Part shown: positions 17,224 to 25,612 of the stretch, in pieces
Position numbering within the stretch: the stretch's first letter is position 1
Layout: each line of letters opens with the position of its first letter
NCBI RefSeq assembly: GCF_004362745.1
Contig: NZ_SNXY01000010.1
Location: forward strand, 250,501 to 314,500
Direction of reading: 5' to 3'
Origin: Oharaeibacter diazotrophicus
GTDB taxonomy: Bacteria; Pseudomonadota; Alphaproteobacteria; Rhizobiales; Pleomorphomonadaceae
Length of the DNA: 64,000 nt
Notes under the pieces: generated by a model
Databases searched by the model: none
The model's input: the letters and a program-made list of their open reading frames with translations, nothing else
What the model was told of the DNA's origin: nothing
Position numbers and translations under genes: made by a program

Positions 17224-18396
17224 TCAGCGGCCGCCGATCACCGCGATGTAGTCGCTGACCCACTTGGAGTAGGGCACGCAGCCCGACGGCTGGCTCTTGC
17301 AGGCCTTCACCGGCGTCTTCCAGAACGCGATCTTCTCGAAGTTCTCGAAGCCGTTGATCTTGCAGCCCTCGTCGCCCAGGAGCGCGTTGCCCTTGCACGC
17401 TTCCGGCACCGCCGGCACCGAGCCGAACCACGCGGAGACGTCGCCCTGGACCTTGGCCGACAGCGAGTGCTCCATCCACTTGTAGGCGCAGTTCGGATGC
17501 GGCGCGGAGACGTGCATCATGGTGGTGTCGGCCCAGCCGGTCGCGCCCTCCTCGGGCACCACCGAGGCGATCGGCTTCGACGACGCCTTCAGGCTGTTGA
17601 CCTGGAACGGCCAGGACGAGGAGGCGACCACGCCCTCGTTGGTGAAGTCGTCGATCTGGACGTAGGCGTCGTGCCAGTAGCGGTGGATGATCTTGTTCTG
17701 CGACCGCAGCAGATCGAGCACGGCGGCGTACTGGTCGGCGTTGAGCTCGTAGGGGTCCTGGATGCCGAGTTCGGGCTTGTGGGTCTTGAGGTAGAGCGCG
17801 GCGTCGGCCACGTAGATCGGGCCGTCGTAGGCCTGGACGCGGCCCTTGTTGGACTTGCCGTCCGGCAGCGTCTGCTCCTCGAACACCACGCTCCAGCTCT
17901 TCGGCGCCTCCTTGAAGACGTCGGTGTTGTACATCAGCACGTTCGGACCCCACTGGTAGGGCGTGCCGTAGTGGACGCCGTCCACCGTGTGCCAGGGCGC
18001 GTCCTTCAGGCGGTCGTCGACCTTCGACCACGACGGGATCAGGTCGACGTTGACCGGCTGCACCGTCTTGCCGGCGATCAGGCGCAGCGAGGCGTCGCCG
18101 GAGGCGGTGACGAGGTCGAAGCCGCCCTGGTTCATCAGCGACACCATCTCGTCGGAGGTGCCGGCGGTCTTCACGGTGACCTTGCAGCCGGTCTCCTTCT
18201 CGAAGTCGGTGACCCAGTCGTAGGCCTTGTCGCTCTCACCGCGCTCGATGTAGCCGGCCCACGTGACGATGGCGACCTCGCCCTCGCCGGGGCCGACCGC
18301 GGTCGGCAGCTCGGTCGCCTGCGCCAGCGTGGCGGCCTGGCCGATCACGAGCGACAGGGTGGCGGTTCCGGCGGCAAGACGCTTGAAGCTCCGCAT
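17224..18396 (-). CDS. ydcS: Periplasmic polyamine-type substrate-binding protein, YdcS-like
   Basis: The 390-residue extracellular solute-binding protein has an N-terminal signal peptide (RSFKRLAAG, hydrophobic core, AQATELP; cleavage near residue 28). The mature protein begins EGEVAIVTWAGYIERGESD, typical of spermidine/putrescine-type binding proteins, and carries GFDLVTASGD and GTPYQWGPNVLMYN ligand-site segments. The start is supported by AAGGGAGA. Six Cys in the C-terminal 100 residues (NCAYKW, EACKGN, GCKING, KACKSQ, SGCVPY) could form disulfides. It heads the ydcSTUV-patD order and lies 147 bp downstream of a same-strand LysR gene. Confidence 0.92.
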   Translation of the reverse strand: MRSFKRLAAGTATLSLVIGQAATLAQATELPTAVGPGEGEVAIVTWAGYIERGESDKAYDWVTDFEKETGCKVTVKTAGTSDEMVSLMNQGGFDLVTASGDASLRLIAGKTVQPVNVDLIPSWSKVDDRLKDAPWHTVDGVHYGTPYQWGPNVLMYNTDVFKEAPKSWSVVFEEQTLPDGKSNKGRVQAYDGPIYVADAALYLKTHKPELGIQDPYELNADQYAAVLDLLRSQNKIIHRYWHDAYVQIDDFTNEGVVASSSWPFQVNSLKASSKPIASVVPEEGATGWADTTMMHVSAPHPNCAYKWMEHSLSAKVQGDVSAWFGSVPAVPEACKGNALLGDEGCKINGFENFEKIAFWKTPVKACKSQPSGCVPYSKWVSDYIAVIGGR

Positions 18397-18514
18397 CGAT
18401 GTCTCCCTTGGCAAGTCGCCGCGCCGACGGCACGGCGGAGGGCGCGCGCGGCGGCCGATCCCCTCGGATCTTCGTTCTGGCGACGGCCGCGCTGCCGGTG
18501 AGGCGAGGATTCCA

Positions 18515-18529
18515 AACGCGTGGAGCGTT
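18515..18529. promoter_or_regulatory. Candidate regulator-binding dyad upstream of ydcS
   Basis: AACGC-N5-GCGTT (18515-18519 and 18525-18529) is a 15-bp interrupted dyad in the 147-bp gap between the LysR-type gene and ydcS. LysR-type regulators bind 15-bp interrupted dyads, usually of T-N11-A form, which this is not, so the assignment is tentative. Confidence 0.3.
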
Positions 18530-18543
18530 CGCCATAACATAAA

Positions 18544-19488
18544 TCAGAATGAACCTTTCGGTTTTCCCGATAGGTCGGGCCGGATCCGCTCCAGGCGGCG
18601 CGAGCGGCCGATGTCGACGAAATCCTGGGCGATCCGCGCCAGCCGCGCCCCCTTGCGCCAGGCGATCCCGACCTTGACCGTCGGCAGCGGCTCGGAGGCG
18701 GGCCGCGCCTCGATGCGGTCGCCTTCCAGCGACCACGGCCGGTAGACCAGCGCCGGCAGGATGGTGATGCCGGCCCCGGTGGCGACGAGGCTGCGCACCG
18801 CCTCGACCGAGCGGGTGCGGAAGGCGGTGCGCGGGCGGAAGCCGTGCTCGGTCCAGAAGGCGCGGGTGGTCTCCTCGATCTCGTCGACGGTCAGCACGAT
18901 GTGCGCCTCGCGCGCCGCCTCGGCCAGCGTCACCTCGGCCTGTCGGGCGAGCGGATGGCCGAGCGGCAGCCAGACCTGGTAAGGCTCCTCGCCGAGCAGC
19001 TCGATCTGCAGCGCGGCGTCGGCGGCGCGGTCGGGCACCACCATCACGGCGACGTCGAGTTCACCGTTGATGAGCAGGTGCTGGAGATAGTCGCGGTTGT
19101 CCTCTACCGCCGAGACGGTGACGCCCGGGTTGGCGCGACGGTAGCGGGCGAGGAGGTCGGAGAAGACGTAGCCGGCCACCAGCGAGGTCACGCCTACGTG
19201 GAGCTCGCCGGCGGCGGACGGCCCGCCGTCCTCGGCCAGCGAGCGGCGGGCGTCGGCCACCGTCTCCAGGATACGGTGGGCGTGGCGCAGGAACATCTGG
19301 CCCTTGTGGGTCAGGCTGACGCCGCGGCCGTGACGCTCGACCAGCTCGAAGCCGAGGTCGGCCTCGAGCTCCTTGACCGATTCGGTCACGGTCGACTGCG
19401 AGATCGACAGCAGCTGCGCCGCCCCGGAGATCGAGCCGGTGTCGGCGACGGCGATGAAATACTGCAACTGGCGGAGCTTGAAGGCCAT
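18544..19488 (-). CDS. LysR-family transcriptional regulator
   Basis: The 314-residue protein has the LysR winged helix at about residues 1-60 (LRQLQYFIAVADTGSISGAA, then SQSTVTESVKELE) and a periplasmic-binding-like effector domain (about 90-300). The ATG at 19488 begins MAFKLRQ, the standard family start. It lies just upstream of ydcS on the same strand and is the likely regulator of the importer/dehydrogenase cluster. E. coli uses a MocR-type regulator (YdcR) at the same position, so the control has been swapped. Its effector is unknown. Confidence 0.88.
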   Translation of the reverse strand: MAFKLRQLQYFIAVADTGSISGAAQLLSISQSTVTESVKELEADLGFELVERHGRGVSLTHKGQMFLRHAHRILETVADARRSLAEDGGPSAAGELHVGVTSLVAGYVFSDLLARYRRANPGVTVSAVEDNRDYLQHLLINGELDVAVMVVPDRAADAALQIELLGEEPYQVWLPLGHPLARQAEVTLAEAAREAHIVLTVDEIEETTRAFWTEHGFRPRTAFRTRSVEAVRSLVATGAGITILPALVYRPWSLEGDRIEARPASEPLPTVKVGIAWRKGARLARIAQDFVDIGRSRRLERIRPDLSGKPKGSF

Positions 19489-19546
19489 GGCGGCAGTCGA
19501 GCCGAATTTCCCGGTATCGGCAACGGGGGAGGCGGCCGCCCGCGGA

Positions 19547-20458
19547 TCAGACCCGTTCGGCGACGACGATCCGCCCCTCGACCGGGACGCCGCGGTCGAG
19601 CCGGAGGGGACCGTCCTCGGCGGCTGCGACGCGGAACCCCGCGGCGGCGAGACCGGCCGCGACGGCGCGGCCGCCGTGGGCGTAGCGCAGCGAATCGCGC
19701 AGCAGGAAGGCGGTGTCCGGGTCCTCCGCCGCCTCGACCGAGAAGGCGAACAGGGCACCGGGCAGGGTGCGCGCGGCCACCGCCGCGAATACCGGATCGA
19801 GCGCGCCGAGGTAGACGAAGACGTCCGCGGCGACGACGAGGTCGAAGCTCCGCTCCGCGGCGGCGAGATGGTCGACGACGTCGCCGACCGCGAGGGCGTC
19901 GTAGTCGCCCTTGTCGCGCGCCTTGGCGACCATGGCCGGCGAGAGGTCGACGCCCTCGAGCCGGTCGGCGGCCGGCCGCAGCACGGCGCCCGTCAGGCCG
20001 GTGCCGCAGCCGAGGTCGAGCACGCGCGCGAACCGCGCGTCCGGCCGGACGGCGGCGAGGAGGGCGCCGAGCCGCCATGGCGTGCGGTAGCCGAGGTCCT
20101 CGACGAGGGCGCGGTCGAAGCGGTCGGCGTAGCCGTCGAACAGGCCGCGGACGTAGGCCGCGGGCGGGGCGGCGGGCGCGGCGGCGGCGCCGAGGGCGGC
20201 GAGCTTCAGGCCGGCGCCGTGGACGTCGGCGGGGTCGAGCGCGAGCGCGCGCCGAAACGCCGCCGCGGCGGCATCCGCCTCGCCGGCGGCGGCGCGGGCC
20301 TCGCCGAGGCCGACCAGGGCGGGCAGCCAGTCCGGGGCCGCCTCGAGCGCCTGGGCGTAGAGGTCGGCGGCGGCGGCGTGGTCGCCCGCGGCGGCGTAGC
20401 CGCGCGCCCATTCGTAGCGGCGGTCGGCGACGAGGTCGCCGGACGAGCGCGCGGTCAC
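19547..20458 (-). CDS. TPR-containing class I methyltransferase
   Basis: The 303-residue protein has about two tetratricopeptide repeats (about 14-80: YEWARGYAAAGDHAAAADLY and the next ~34 residues) followed by a SAM-dependent methyltransferase fold with motif I VLDLGCGTG (146-154) and a later VVAADVFVYLG segment. Such TPR-methyltransferases are widespread in Rhizobiales; their substrates are not established. Translation starts at GTG 20458 and overlaps the stop of the TerB-like gene (GTGA), so the two are translationally coupled. Confidence 0.82.
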   Translation of the reverse strand: MTARSSGDLVADRRYEWARGYAAAGDHAAAADLYAQALEAAPDWLPALVGLGEARAAAGEADAAAAAFRRALALDPADVHGAGLKLAALGAAAAPAAPPAAYVRGLFDGYADRFDRALVEDLGYRTPWRLGALLAAVRPDARFARVLDLGCGTGLTGAVLRPAADRLEGVDLSPAMVAKARDKGDYDALAVGDVVDHLAAAERSFDLVVAADVFVYLGALDPVFAAVAARTLPGALFAFSVEAAEDPDTAFLLRDSLRYAHGGRAVAAGLAAAGFRVAAAEDGPLRLDRGVPVEGRIVVAERV

Positions 20459-20868
20459 GACGCGCGGCGGTAGCGCACGCGGGCGGAGAACTCGATGGCG
20501 CCGACGGTGAGCTTCTGAAGGTCGAAGCGGTCGGCGATCATCTCGAGGAAGGCGAGTTCGTTCTGCCGCGCCATGCCGTCGATCGCCGCGACCTCGACGG
20601 CGAGGGCGTAGGCGGTCTCGCGCAGCGCCGGCGTCAGCGCCGCGGCGACGCGGTCGAGGATGGCGTCGAGCCCGTCGGTGTCGGCGAGGTGGGCGACGCA
20701 GGCGTCGGCGATCGGACCGACCGGACCGGAAAAGCCCTCGAAGGCCGGCAGGCCGGCGACGATGCCGCCGATCAGGTCGAGTTCGCGCGCCGACATGGCG
20801 TGGTCGGAGGCCGAGGTGGTGACCATCACCCAGATCAGGGCTTCGTGGACGGAAAGACTGTCGGCCAT
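20455..20868 (-). CDS. TerB-like small helical protein
   Basis: The 137-residue, mostly helical protein follows the TerB (tellurite resistance B) pattern: an N-terminal helix with HEALIWVMVTTSASD, acidic loops like those that bind divalent metal in TerB folds, and AVEVAAIDGMARQNELAFLEMIADRF near the C-terminus. Its role is unknown. No tellurite gene cluster is nearby, so a resistance role should not be assumed. It is coupled to the following methyltransferase by a 4-bp overlap. Confidence 0.75.
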   Translation of the reverse strand: MADSLSVHEALIWVMVTTSASDHAMSARELDLIGGIVAGLPAFEGFSGPVGPIADACVAHLADTDGLDAILDRVAAALTPALRETAYALAVEVAAIDGMARQNELAFLEMIADRFDLQKLTVGAIEFSARVRYRRAS

Positions 20869-20942
20869 GGCGTGGAATTCCCCCGGGGAGCGTCGCGCCC
20901 GATGTAGGGGGCGCCGCGCGGAAGGGCAAGCGGGAGGCGGCT

Positions 20943-21674
20943 TCAGCCCGCGATCACCCCGACCGGCGCGGAGCCGTAGCGGCCCTTGCCGGCCGCGCGG
21001 GCGCGCTCGGCGGCGGGGCCGAGCACCGGATCGGCGGGATCGGACGGATCGGCCCAGCCCTGCTCGACCAGCCAGCCGGCGATATCCCGGGTGCCGACCC
21101 GGCAGGTCGCGATCACCCGGTCCGGCTCGAGTTCGACGACGTCGACGCAGGCGACCGAGCGGCCGCCGATCAGCCGCGCCAGTTCGGCGCGGGCCTTGGC
21201 GCCGCATTTCCACAGCTGGCCGTCGGTGCCGGTGCAGGTCTGCGTGAACGGCACCGGCGCGACGCCGGCGACGCGCACGACCAGGGGCTTCTTGTCGCGG
21301 ACGGCGCGGAAGCTGCCGCCGTCGACGACGATGACGCGGGCGAACACCGTCTCGGGCTTTTCCGGCCGGACGCCCTCGTCGGCGCTCGGCCGCAGCGGGC
21401 CGTCCATCCCGGAGGGTTCGGCGGCCGGTCGCTCGCCCGGCGGCGGCACGTTGCCGAGGTCGACGACGCGGCCGGGGGCGCCGGGCGCGGCGGCCGGGGC
21501 CGTCGCGGCGCCCTTCGGCAGCCGCAGTGCGGCGTCGGCGGCCCAGTTGCCCGACCCCGGTGGCGGCGCGGCGGCGTACATCCACGCCATCGCCCCGCCG
21601 ACGATCGCGGGACCGACCAGCAGCGGCATCGCCCAACGCGCCGCGAAGGACAGCTTGCGCCGGCCCCGCCTCAT
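20943..21674 (-). CDS. Membrane-anchored thermonuclease-fold protein, probably not a nuclease
   Basis: The 243-residue protein has one N-terminal membrane segment (about 15-35), a Pro/Ala-rich linker and a C-terminal staphylococcal-nuclease-like barrel (about 105-215: FARVIVVDGGSFRA, VVRVAGVAPVPF, WLVEQGWADP). Canonical catalytic positions look lost: the usual GDT reads GGS and the usual D-A-P-E reads APVP, with no acidic residue. Cys pairs (TCTGTDGQLWKC) suggest an extracytoplasmic disulfide. The start overlaps the S24-type regulator gene by 4 bp (ATGA). I infer a binding or structural role. Confidence 0.75.
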   Translation of the reverse strand: MRRGRRKLSFAARWAMPLLVGPAIVGGAMAWMYAAAPPPGSGNWAADAALRLPKGAATAPAAAPGAPGRVVDLGNVPPPGERPAAEPSGMDGPLRPSADEGVRPEKPETVFARVIVVDGGSFRAVRDKKPLVVRVAGVAPVPFTQTCTGTDGQLWKCGAKARAELARLIGGRSVACVDVVELEPDRVIATCRVGTRDIAGWLVEQGWADPSDPADPVLGPAAERARAAGKGRYGSAPVGVIAG

Positions 21675-22258
21675 TGACTGACCCAGAGGATGCGCGCGGC
21701 GAACACGACCGCCGACCGCGGCAGCCGGCGCGTCGCCCCGTCGGGGCCGCGCAGCGCCACGGTGTCGCCCCAGGCCTCGACCTCGGCGACGGCGGTGGCG
21801 CCGGTCTCGTCGGTGTAGAGCACGCGGTTGCCGCGCCCGATCGGCGCCGAGGCCGACACCACCAGCCGGTCGCCCGGCCGGTAGAGCGGGGCGAGCGGCG
21901 GCCCGGCGACGGTGACCACGTGGGCGTCGGCGACGTCGGCGAGCGGCGGCTGCACGCCGTCCTCCGCGAAGCCGGCCGGGGCGAATCCGGCGGGGGCGGC
22001 GCCCTTGACCTCGAGCGCGCCGAGCGGCTCGTCGGCGACGAGGCGGGCGAGGTCGGCGACGCTGGTGCCGGTCGCCTCCATCACCTTGGCGAGCGATTCG
22101 GTCGAGGGCCAGCGCGGCCGGCCGTCGCCGCCGATGCGCTTCGAGGGGTTGAAGGCGGTGGCGTCGAGCCCGGCCCGCCGCGCCAGTCCCGAGGCGGTCA
22201 GGCCGTGGCGCTCGGCCAGGCGGTCGATCACGTCCCAGATCCCGCTGTGCGACAGCAT
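21671..22258 (-). CDS. XRE-S24 (LexA/CI-like) regulator lacking autocleavage residues
   Basis: The 195-residue protein has an N-terminal helix-turn-helix (about 1-60: VIDRLAERHGLTASGLARRAGLD) and a C-terminal S24-like domain (about 105-195: PLAPLYRPGDRLVV, RVLYTDETG). Where S24 peptidases have G-D-S-M-x-P this reads G-P-P-L-A-P, and no Lys occupies the second catalytic strand (ATAVAEVEAW). It is therefore probably a sensor or repressor that is not self-cleaving. No phage genes are nearby; S24-like regulators of this kind are resident in many Rhizobiales chromosomes. It is coupled to the nuclease-fold gene downstream. Confidence 0.78.
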   Translation of the reverse strand: MLSHSGIWDVIDRLAERHGLTASGLARRAGLDATAFNPSKRIGGDGRPRWPSTESLAKVMEATGTSVADLARLVADEPLGALEVKGAAPAGFAPAGFAEDGVQPPLADVADAHVVTVAGPPLAPLYRPGDRLVVSASAPIGRGNRVLYTDETGATAVAEVEAWGDTVALRGPDGATRRLPRSAVVFAARILWVSQ

Positions 22259-22387
22259 CGTCCCCGCGTCCCGTCGATCGTCGTCCGCCCCGTGCGGACG
22301 TTGGAACTTGTCTCCGGTGGAGACGGCGATTACTCGTTTTCCCGAGGGCCCGGCCGTCCGGCCGACCGAACGGGAAGCAACGGCTCC

Positions 22388-22744
22388 ATGCAGGACCGCG
22401 TCGTCTACAAGATCGCCCCCCGCGCCCTGTGGGCGGAGGCCGAGCACACCGGGATCTTCCGCGGATCGCCCGTCGACCACGCCGACGGCTTCATCCACTT
22501 CTCTTCTACTACCCAAGTCGTCGAGACCGCAAACCGACACTACGCCGGGCTCGACGACCTGCTGCTGGTCGCGGTCGACACCGCCCGGCTCGGCGACGGC
22601 CTGCGCTGGGAGCCCTCGCGCGGCGGCGCGCTGTTCCCCCATCTCTACGGCGACCTGCCGCTCGACGCCGTGCTCTCGGTGCGCCCGCTGCCGCTCGGCG
22701 CCGACGGCCGCCACGCCTTCCCGCCGCTGGAGGATCCGGCGTGA
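22388..22744 (+). CDS. DUF952 family protein
   Basis: The 118-residue protein matches DUF952: YKIAPRALW near the N-terminus, then the conserved DGFIHFSS motif (about 33-40) and WEPSRGGALFPHLYGDLP (about 73-90). The fold resembles ADP-ribosyltransferase-like proteins, but no activity is established. Its stop overlaps the pyrD start by 4 bp (GTGA), a linkage common in Rhizobiales. The gene is divergent from the S24-type regulator across 129 bp. Confidence 0.87.
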   Translation: MQDRVVYKIAPRALWAEAEHTGIFRGSPVDHADGFIHFSSTTQVVETANRHYAGLDDLLLVAVDTARLGDGLRWEPSRGGALFPHLYGDLPLDAVLSVRPLPLGADGRHAFPPLEDPA

Positions 22745-23829
22745 GCCTCGACGCCATCGGCGCCGCGCTCCTGCGCCGGCTCGACCCGGAGACCGCCCAC
22801 GGCCTCGCCATCCGCGGCCTCTCCGCCGGCCTCGTCCGCGCCCGCCGCCTGCCGCCGGACCCGCGGCTCGCCGCCCGCCTCGGCGACCTCGTGCTGCCGA
22901 ACCCGCTCGGCATGGCCGCCGGCTTCGACAAGAACGCGGTGGCGCCCGACGGGTTGCTCGCCCTCGGCTTCGGCTTCGTCGAGGTCGGCACGCTGACGCC
23001 GCGCCCGCAGCCGGGCAACCCGCGCCCGCGCATCTTCCGGCTGCCGGAGGCCGGCGCCGTGATCAACCGGCTCGGCTTCAACAACGACGGCCACGCCGCC
23101 GCGCTCGCCCGCCTCGAGGCCCGTCGCGGCCGCGGCGGCGTCGTCGGCGTCAACGTCGGCGCCAACAAGGACAGCACGGACCGCCCGGCCGACTACGTCG
23201 CCGGCATCCGCGCCTTCGCCGCGGTGGCCTCCTATTTCACCGTCAACGTGTCGTCGCCGAACACGCCGGGTCTGCGCGACCTGCAGGCCCGCGACGCCCT
23301 CGACGAACTGCTCGCCCGCGCGCTCGCCGCCCGCGACGACATGGTCGCGGCGGTGGGACGCCGGGTGCCGGTGCTGCTCAAGATCGCTCCCGACCTGACC
23401 GAGGCCGGCCTCGACGACGTCGCCGACGTGTCGCTCGCGCGCGGCGTCGACGGGCTGATCGTCTCCAACACCACGCTGTCGCGGGTCGGGGTTTCCGGCC
23501 CGGTCGCGGGCGAGGCCGGCGGCCTCTCGGGCCGGCCGCTGTTCGAGCGCTCGACCGTGGTGCTCGCCAAGATGCGCCGGCGCGTCGGCCGGGCGCTGCC
23601 GATCGTCGGCGTCGGCGGGATCGCCGACGGCGCGGACGCGGTGGCGAAGATCCGTGCCGGCGCCGACCTCGTCCAGGGCTACACCGGCTTCATCTATGCC
23701 GGGCCGGCCTACGCGGCCGACGTGCTCGCCGGCCTCTCCGCCGCGCTCGACCGCGACGGCCTGCCGTCGCCGGCGGCGCTGCGCGACCTCGACCTCGACC
23801 GCTGGGCCGACCGTCCGATTCCGGCGTGA
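22741..23829 (+). CDS. pyrD: Dihydroorotate dehydrogenase (quinone), class 2
   Basis: The 362-residue membrane-associated flavoenzyme oxidises dihydroorotate to orotate with quinone in pyrimidine synthesis. An N-terminal amphipathic helical extension (about 1-45) marks class 2. FMN-binding and catalytic segments include GMAAGFDKNA (57-66), LGFNNDGH (111-118), the serine-base motif NVSSPNTPGLRDLQ (169-182) and a GVGGI phosphate site. The start is GTG 22741, coupled to DUF952. A perfect 36-bp hairpin follows the stop. Confidence 0.95.
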   Translation: MSLDAIGAALLRRLDPETAHGLAIRGLSAGLVRARRLPPDPRLAARLGDLVLPNPLGMAAGFDKNAVAPDGLLALGFGFVEVGTLTPRPQPGNPRPRIFRLPEAGAVINRLGFNNDGHAAALARLEARRGRGGVVGVNVGANKDSTDRPADYVAGIRAFAAVASYFTVNVSSPNTPGLRDLQARDALDELLARALAARDDMVAAVGRRVPVLLKIAPDLTEAGLDDVADVSLARGVDGLIVSNTTLSRVGVSGPVAGEAGGLSGRPLFERSTVVLAKMRRRVGRALPIVGVGGIADGADAVAKIRAGADLVQGYTGFIYAGPAYAADVLAGLSAALDRDGLPSPAALRDLDLDRWADRPIPA

Positions 23830-23848
23830 CCGCCGATCCCCGAAACGG

Positions 23849-23884
23849 CGAGGGCGCCGCATCCGGCCGGATGCGGCGCCCTCG
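23849..23884. terminator. Perfect 36-bp palindrome between convergent pyrD and cycM
   Basis: Two 18-base arms (23849-23866 and 23867-23884) are perfectly complementary with no spacer. It lies 19 bp after pyrD and 48 bp before the end of the opposing cycM, and has no T run. Likely a bidirectional terminator or transcript-end structure. Confidence 0.7.
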
Positions 23885-23932
23885 CGAGCGGGTTCGTGCG
23901 CGGAGACGGCCGGGGCCTGCCCCGGCCGGTCG

Positions 23933-24484
23933 TCACGGCGCCGGCAGCGCGGCCGGCGAATCGGACAGCGAGCGCAGGTAGGCGATCACCGCGGCGCGGT
24001 CGTCCGGCTTCTTGATGCCGGCGAAGCCCATCTTCGTACCCGCCACCAGCGCCTTCGGCTGCGCCAGGAAGTGGTCGAGGTGGTCGTAGTCCCAGACGTT
24101 GGCCTTGCCGAACTCGACCATGGCCGGCGAGTACTGGAAGCCTTCGTGGCTGCCCGGCACGCGGTTGACCACGTTCCACAGGCCCGGGCCGACCTTGTTG
24201 GCGCCCGAGTTGTCGAAGGAATGGCAGCCGGCGCAGGCCTTGGCGACGGTCTCGCCCTTGGCCGGGTCGGCCTTGGCGAGGCGGACCGCGATCGACTCGA
24301 CCGCTTCGGCCGGCGCGGCGGCACCGGCGCCCTCGGCCGCGCCGCCCTCGGCGACCGCGACCTCGAAGCCCGGCTTCTCCGGCGATTCCTGCTCGAAGAT
24401 CAGTTCGGAGATGAACCCGACGCCGAAGGCGAAGGTCAGCGTTCCCAGAAGGGCGCCCGCGATCTTGTTCAGTTCAAGGGACAT
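23933..24484 (-). CDS. cycM: Membrane-anchored c-type cytochrome (CycM-like)
   Basis: The 183-residue class I cytochrome c is tethered by an uncleaved N-terminal helix (about 8-27) and an Ala/Glu-rich linker. Haem attachment is at CAGCH (84-88) and the distal ligand is M152 in GTKMGF. The architecture equals rhizobial CycM, which carries electrons from the bc1 complex to cytochrome oxidase at the periplasmic face. The gene is divergent from kdsB, the arrangement usual in Rhizobiales. Confidence 0.9.
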   Translation of the reverse strand: MSLELNKIAGALLGTLTFAFGVGFISELIFEQESPEKPGFEVAVAEGGAAEGAGAAAPAEAVESIAVRLAKADPAKGETVAKACAGCHSFDNSGANKVGPGLWNVVNRVPGSHEGFQYSPAMVEFGKANVWDYDHLDHFLAQPKALVAGTKMGFAGIKKPDDRAAVIAYLRSLSDSPAALPAP

Positions 24485-24795
24485 TCACGGCTCCAGACGA
24501 CACCGGCGCGGGAGGCGGGCACCGGACGAGGTGGCGGCTCCGACGGAAAGGCCGGACGCGCCCGAGCGGGCGTGCACGACCCCGAAAATTCCGCCGGACC
24601 CTACAAACTTTCCGCCCGACGTGTCCATACGTATGATGCGGTTGCGAACGGTCTCGGGTAAGGCCGTTTCGCGCCGCGCCGGAGCCGCCCCGCGGGGGGT
24701 GCCTCCGGCGTCGTCGCCATGGACGTGGCCGGTGCGTCGCACCGGTTTCTGCATCACGCCGGCAGCGCCGGCAACCGGGCCGTTGGAACGAGACG
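24485..24795. promoter_or_regulatory. Divergent cycM/kdsB promoter region
   Basis: This 311-bp non-coding spacer has an AT-richer centre. It contains the perfect 10-bp palindrome CATACGTATG (24626-24635), which could be a regulator site or include a -10 element. No reading frame within it is convincing. Confidence 0.4.
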
Positions 24796-25545
24796 ATGAA
24801 CGAAGGAAAGGGCGCCGCCCTCGTGGTGATTCCGGCCCGGATGGGCTCGACCCGGCTGCCGGACAAGCCGCTGGCCGACATCGCCGGCGAGCCGATGATC
24901 GTCCACGTCTGGCGCCGCGCCGTCGAGGCCGCGATCGGCGACGTCGTGGTCGCCTGCGACGTGCCCGCGATCGCCGACGCCGTCCACGCCGCCGGCGGCC
25001 GCGCCGTGCTGACCCGGCCCGACCACCCGAGCGGGTCCGACCGCGTCATGGAGGCGGTCCGCGCCGTCGACCCAGACGGCCGCCACGGCGTGATCGTCAA
25101 CGTCCAGGGCGACCTGCCGACGATCGCGCCGGCGGCGATCCGCGCCTGCTTCGCCCCGCTCGCCGACCCGGCGGTCGACGTCGCGACGCTGGCGGTGGAG
25201 ATCGCGGTCGAGGCCGAGAAGACCGATCCCAACGTGGTCAAGGTGGTCGGCTCGCCCACAGCGGACGGGCGCCTGCGCGCGCTCTACTTCACGCGCGCCA
25301 CCGCCCCGCACGGCCCCGGGCCGCTCTTCCACCACATCGGCCTCTACGCCTACCGCCGGCCGGTGCTGGAGCGCTTCGTGACGCTGCCGCCCTCGACCCT
25401 CGAGCTGCGCGAGAAGCTCGAGCAACTGCGCCTGCTCGAGGCCGGCCTCAGGATCGACGTCGCGCTGGTCGACGACGTGCCGCTCGGCGTCGACACCGCC
25501 CACGACCTCGAACGCGCCCGCGAGATTCTCGGCGCGCGCAAGTGA
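24796..25545 (+). CDS. kdsB: 3-deoxy-manno-octulosonate cytidylyltransferase
   Basis: The 249-residue enzyme activates Kdo with CTP to CMP-Kdo for lipopolysaccharide inner-core synthesis, implying an outer membrane with Kdo-bearing LPS. The nucleotide-binding N-terminus [19 protein letters not shown], the motif [11 protein letters not shown] and VNVQGDLP are diagnostic. Length is standard. It is 67 bp upstream of pheA; the kdsB-pheA pair beside a divergent cycM is typical of Rhizobiales. Confidence 0.96.
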   Translation: MNEGKGAALVVIPARMGSTRLPDKPLADIAGEPMIVHVWRRAVEAAIGDVVVACDVPAIADAVHAAGGRAVLTRPDHPSGSDRVMEAVRAVDPDGRHGVIVNVQGDLPTIAPAAIRACFAPLADPAVDVATLAVEIAVEAEKTDPNVVKVVGSPTADGRLRALYFTRATAPHGPGPLFHHIGLYAYRRPVLERFVTLPPSTLELREKLEQLRLLEAGLRIDVALVDDVPLGVDTAHDLERAREILGARK

Positions 25546-25612
25546 CGGCGGCGGCGGCGCCTGCTAGAGAGGCGCCGTCTCTTCCCCAGCAGCGGCGTCG
25601 CGCGGATCGGTC

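Noticed and set aside
20455-20868. Tellurite resistance determinant
   Set aside because: Only one TerB-like protein is present, without terC, terD or related genes. The fold alone does not support resistance.
21671-22258. Prophage remnant, suggested by the CI/LexA-like regulator
   Set aside because: No integrase, structural or lysis genes and no attachment repeats are present; neighbours are housekeeping genes.
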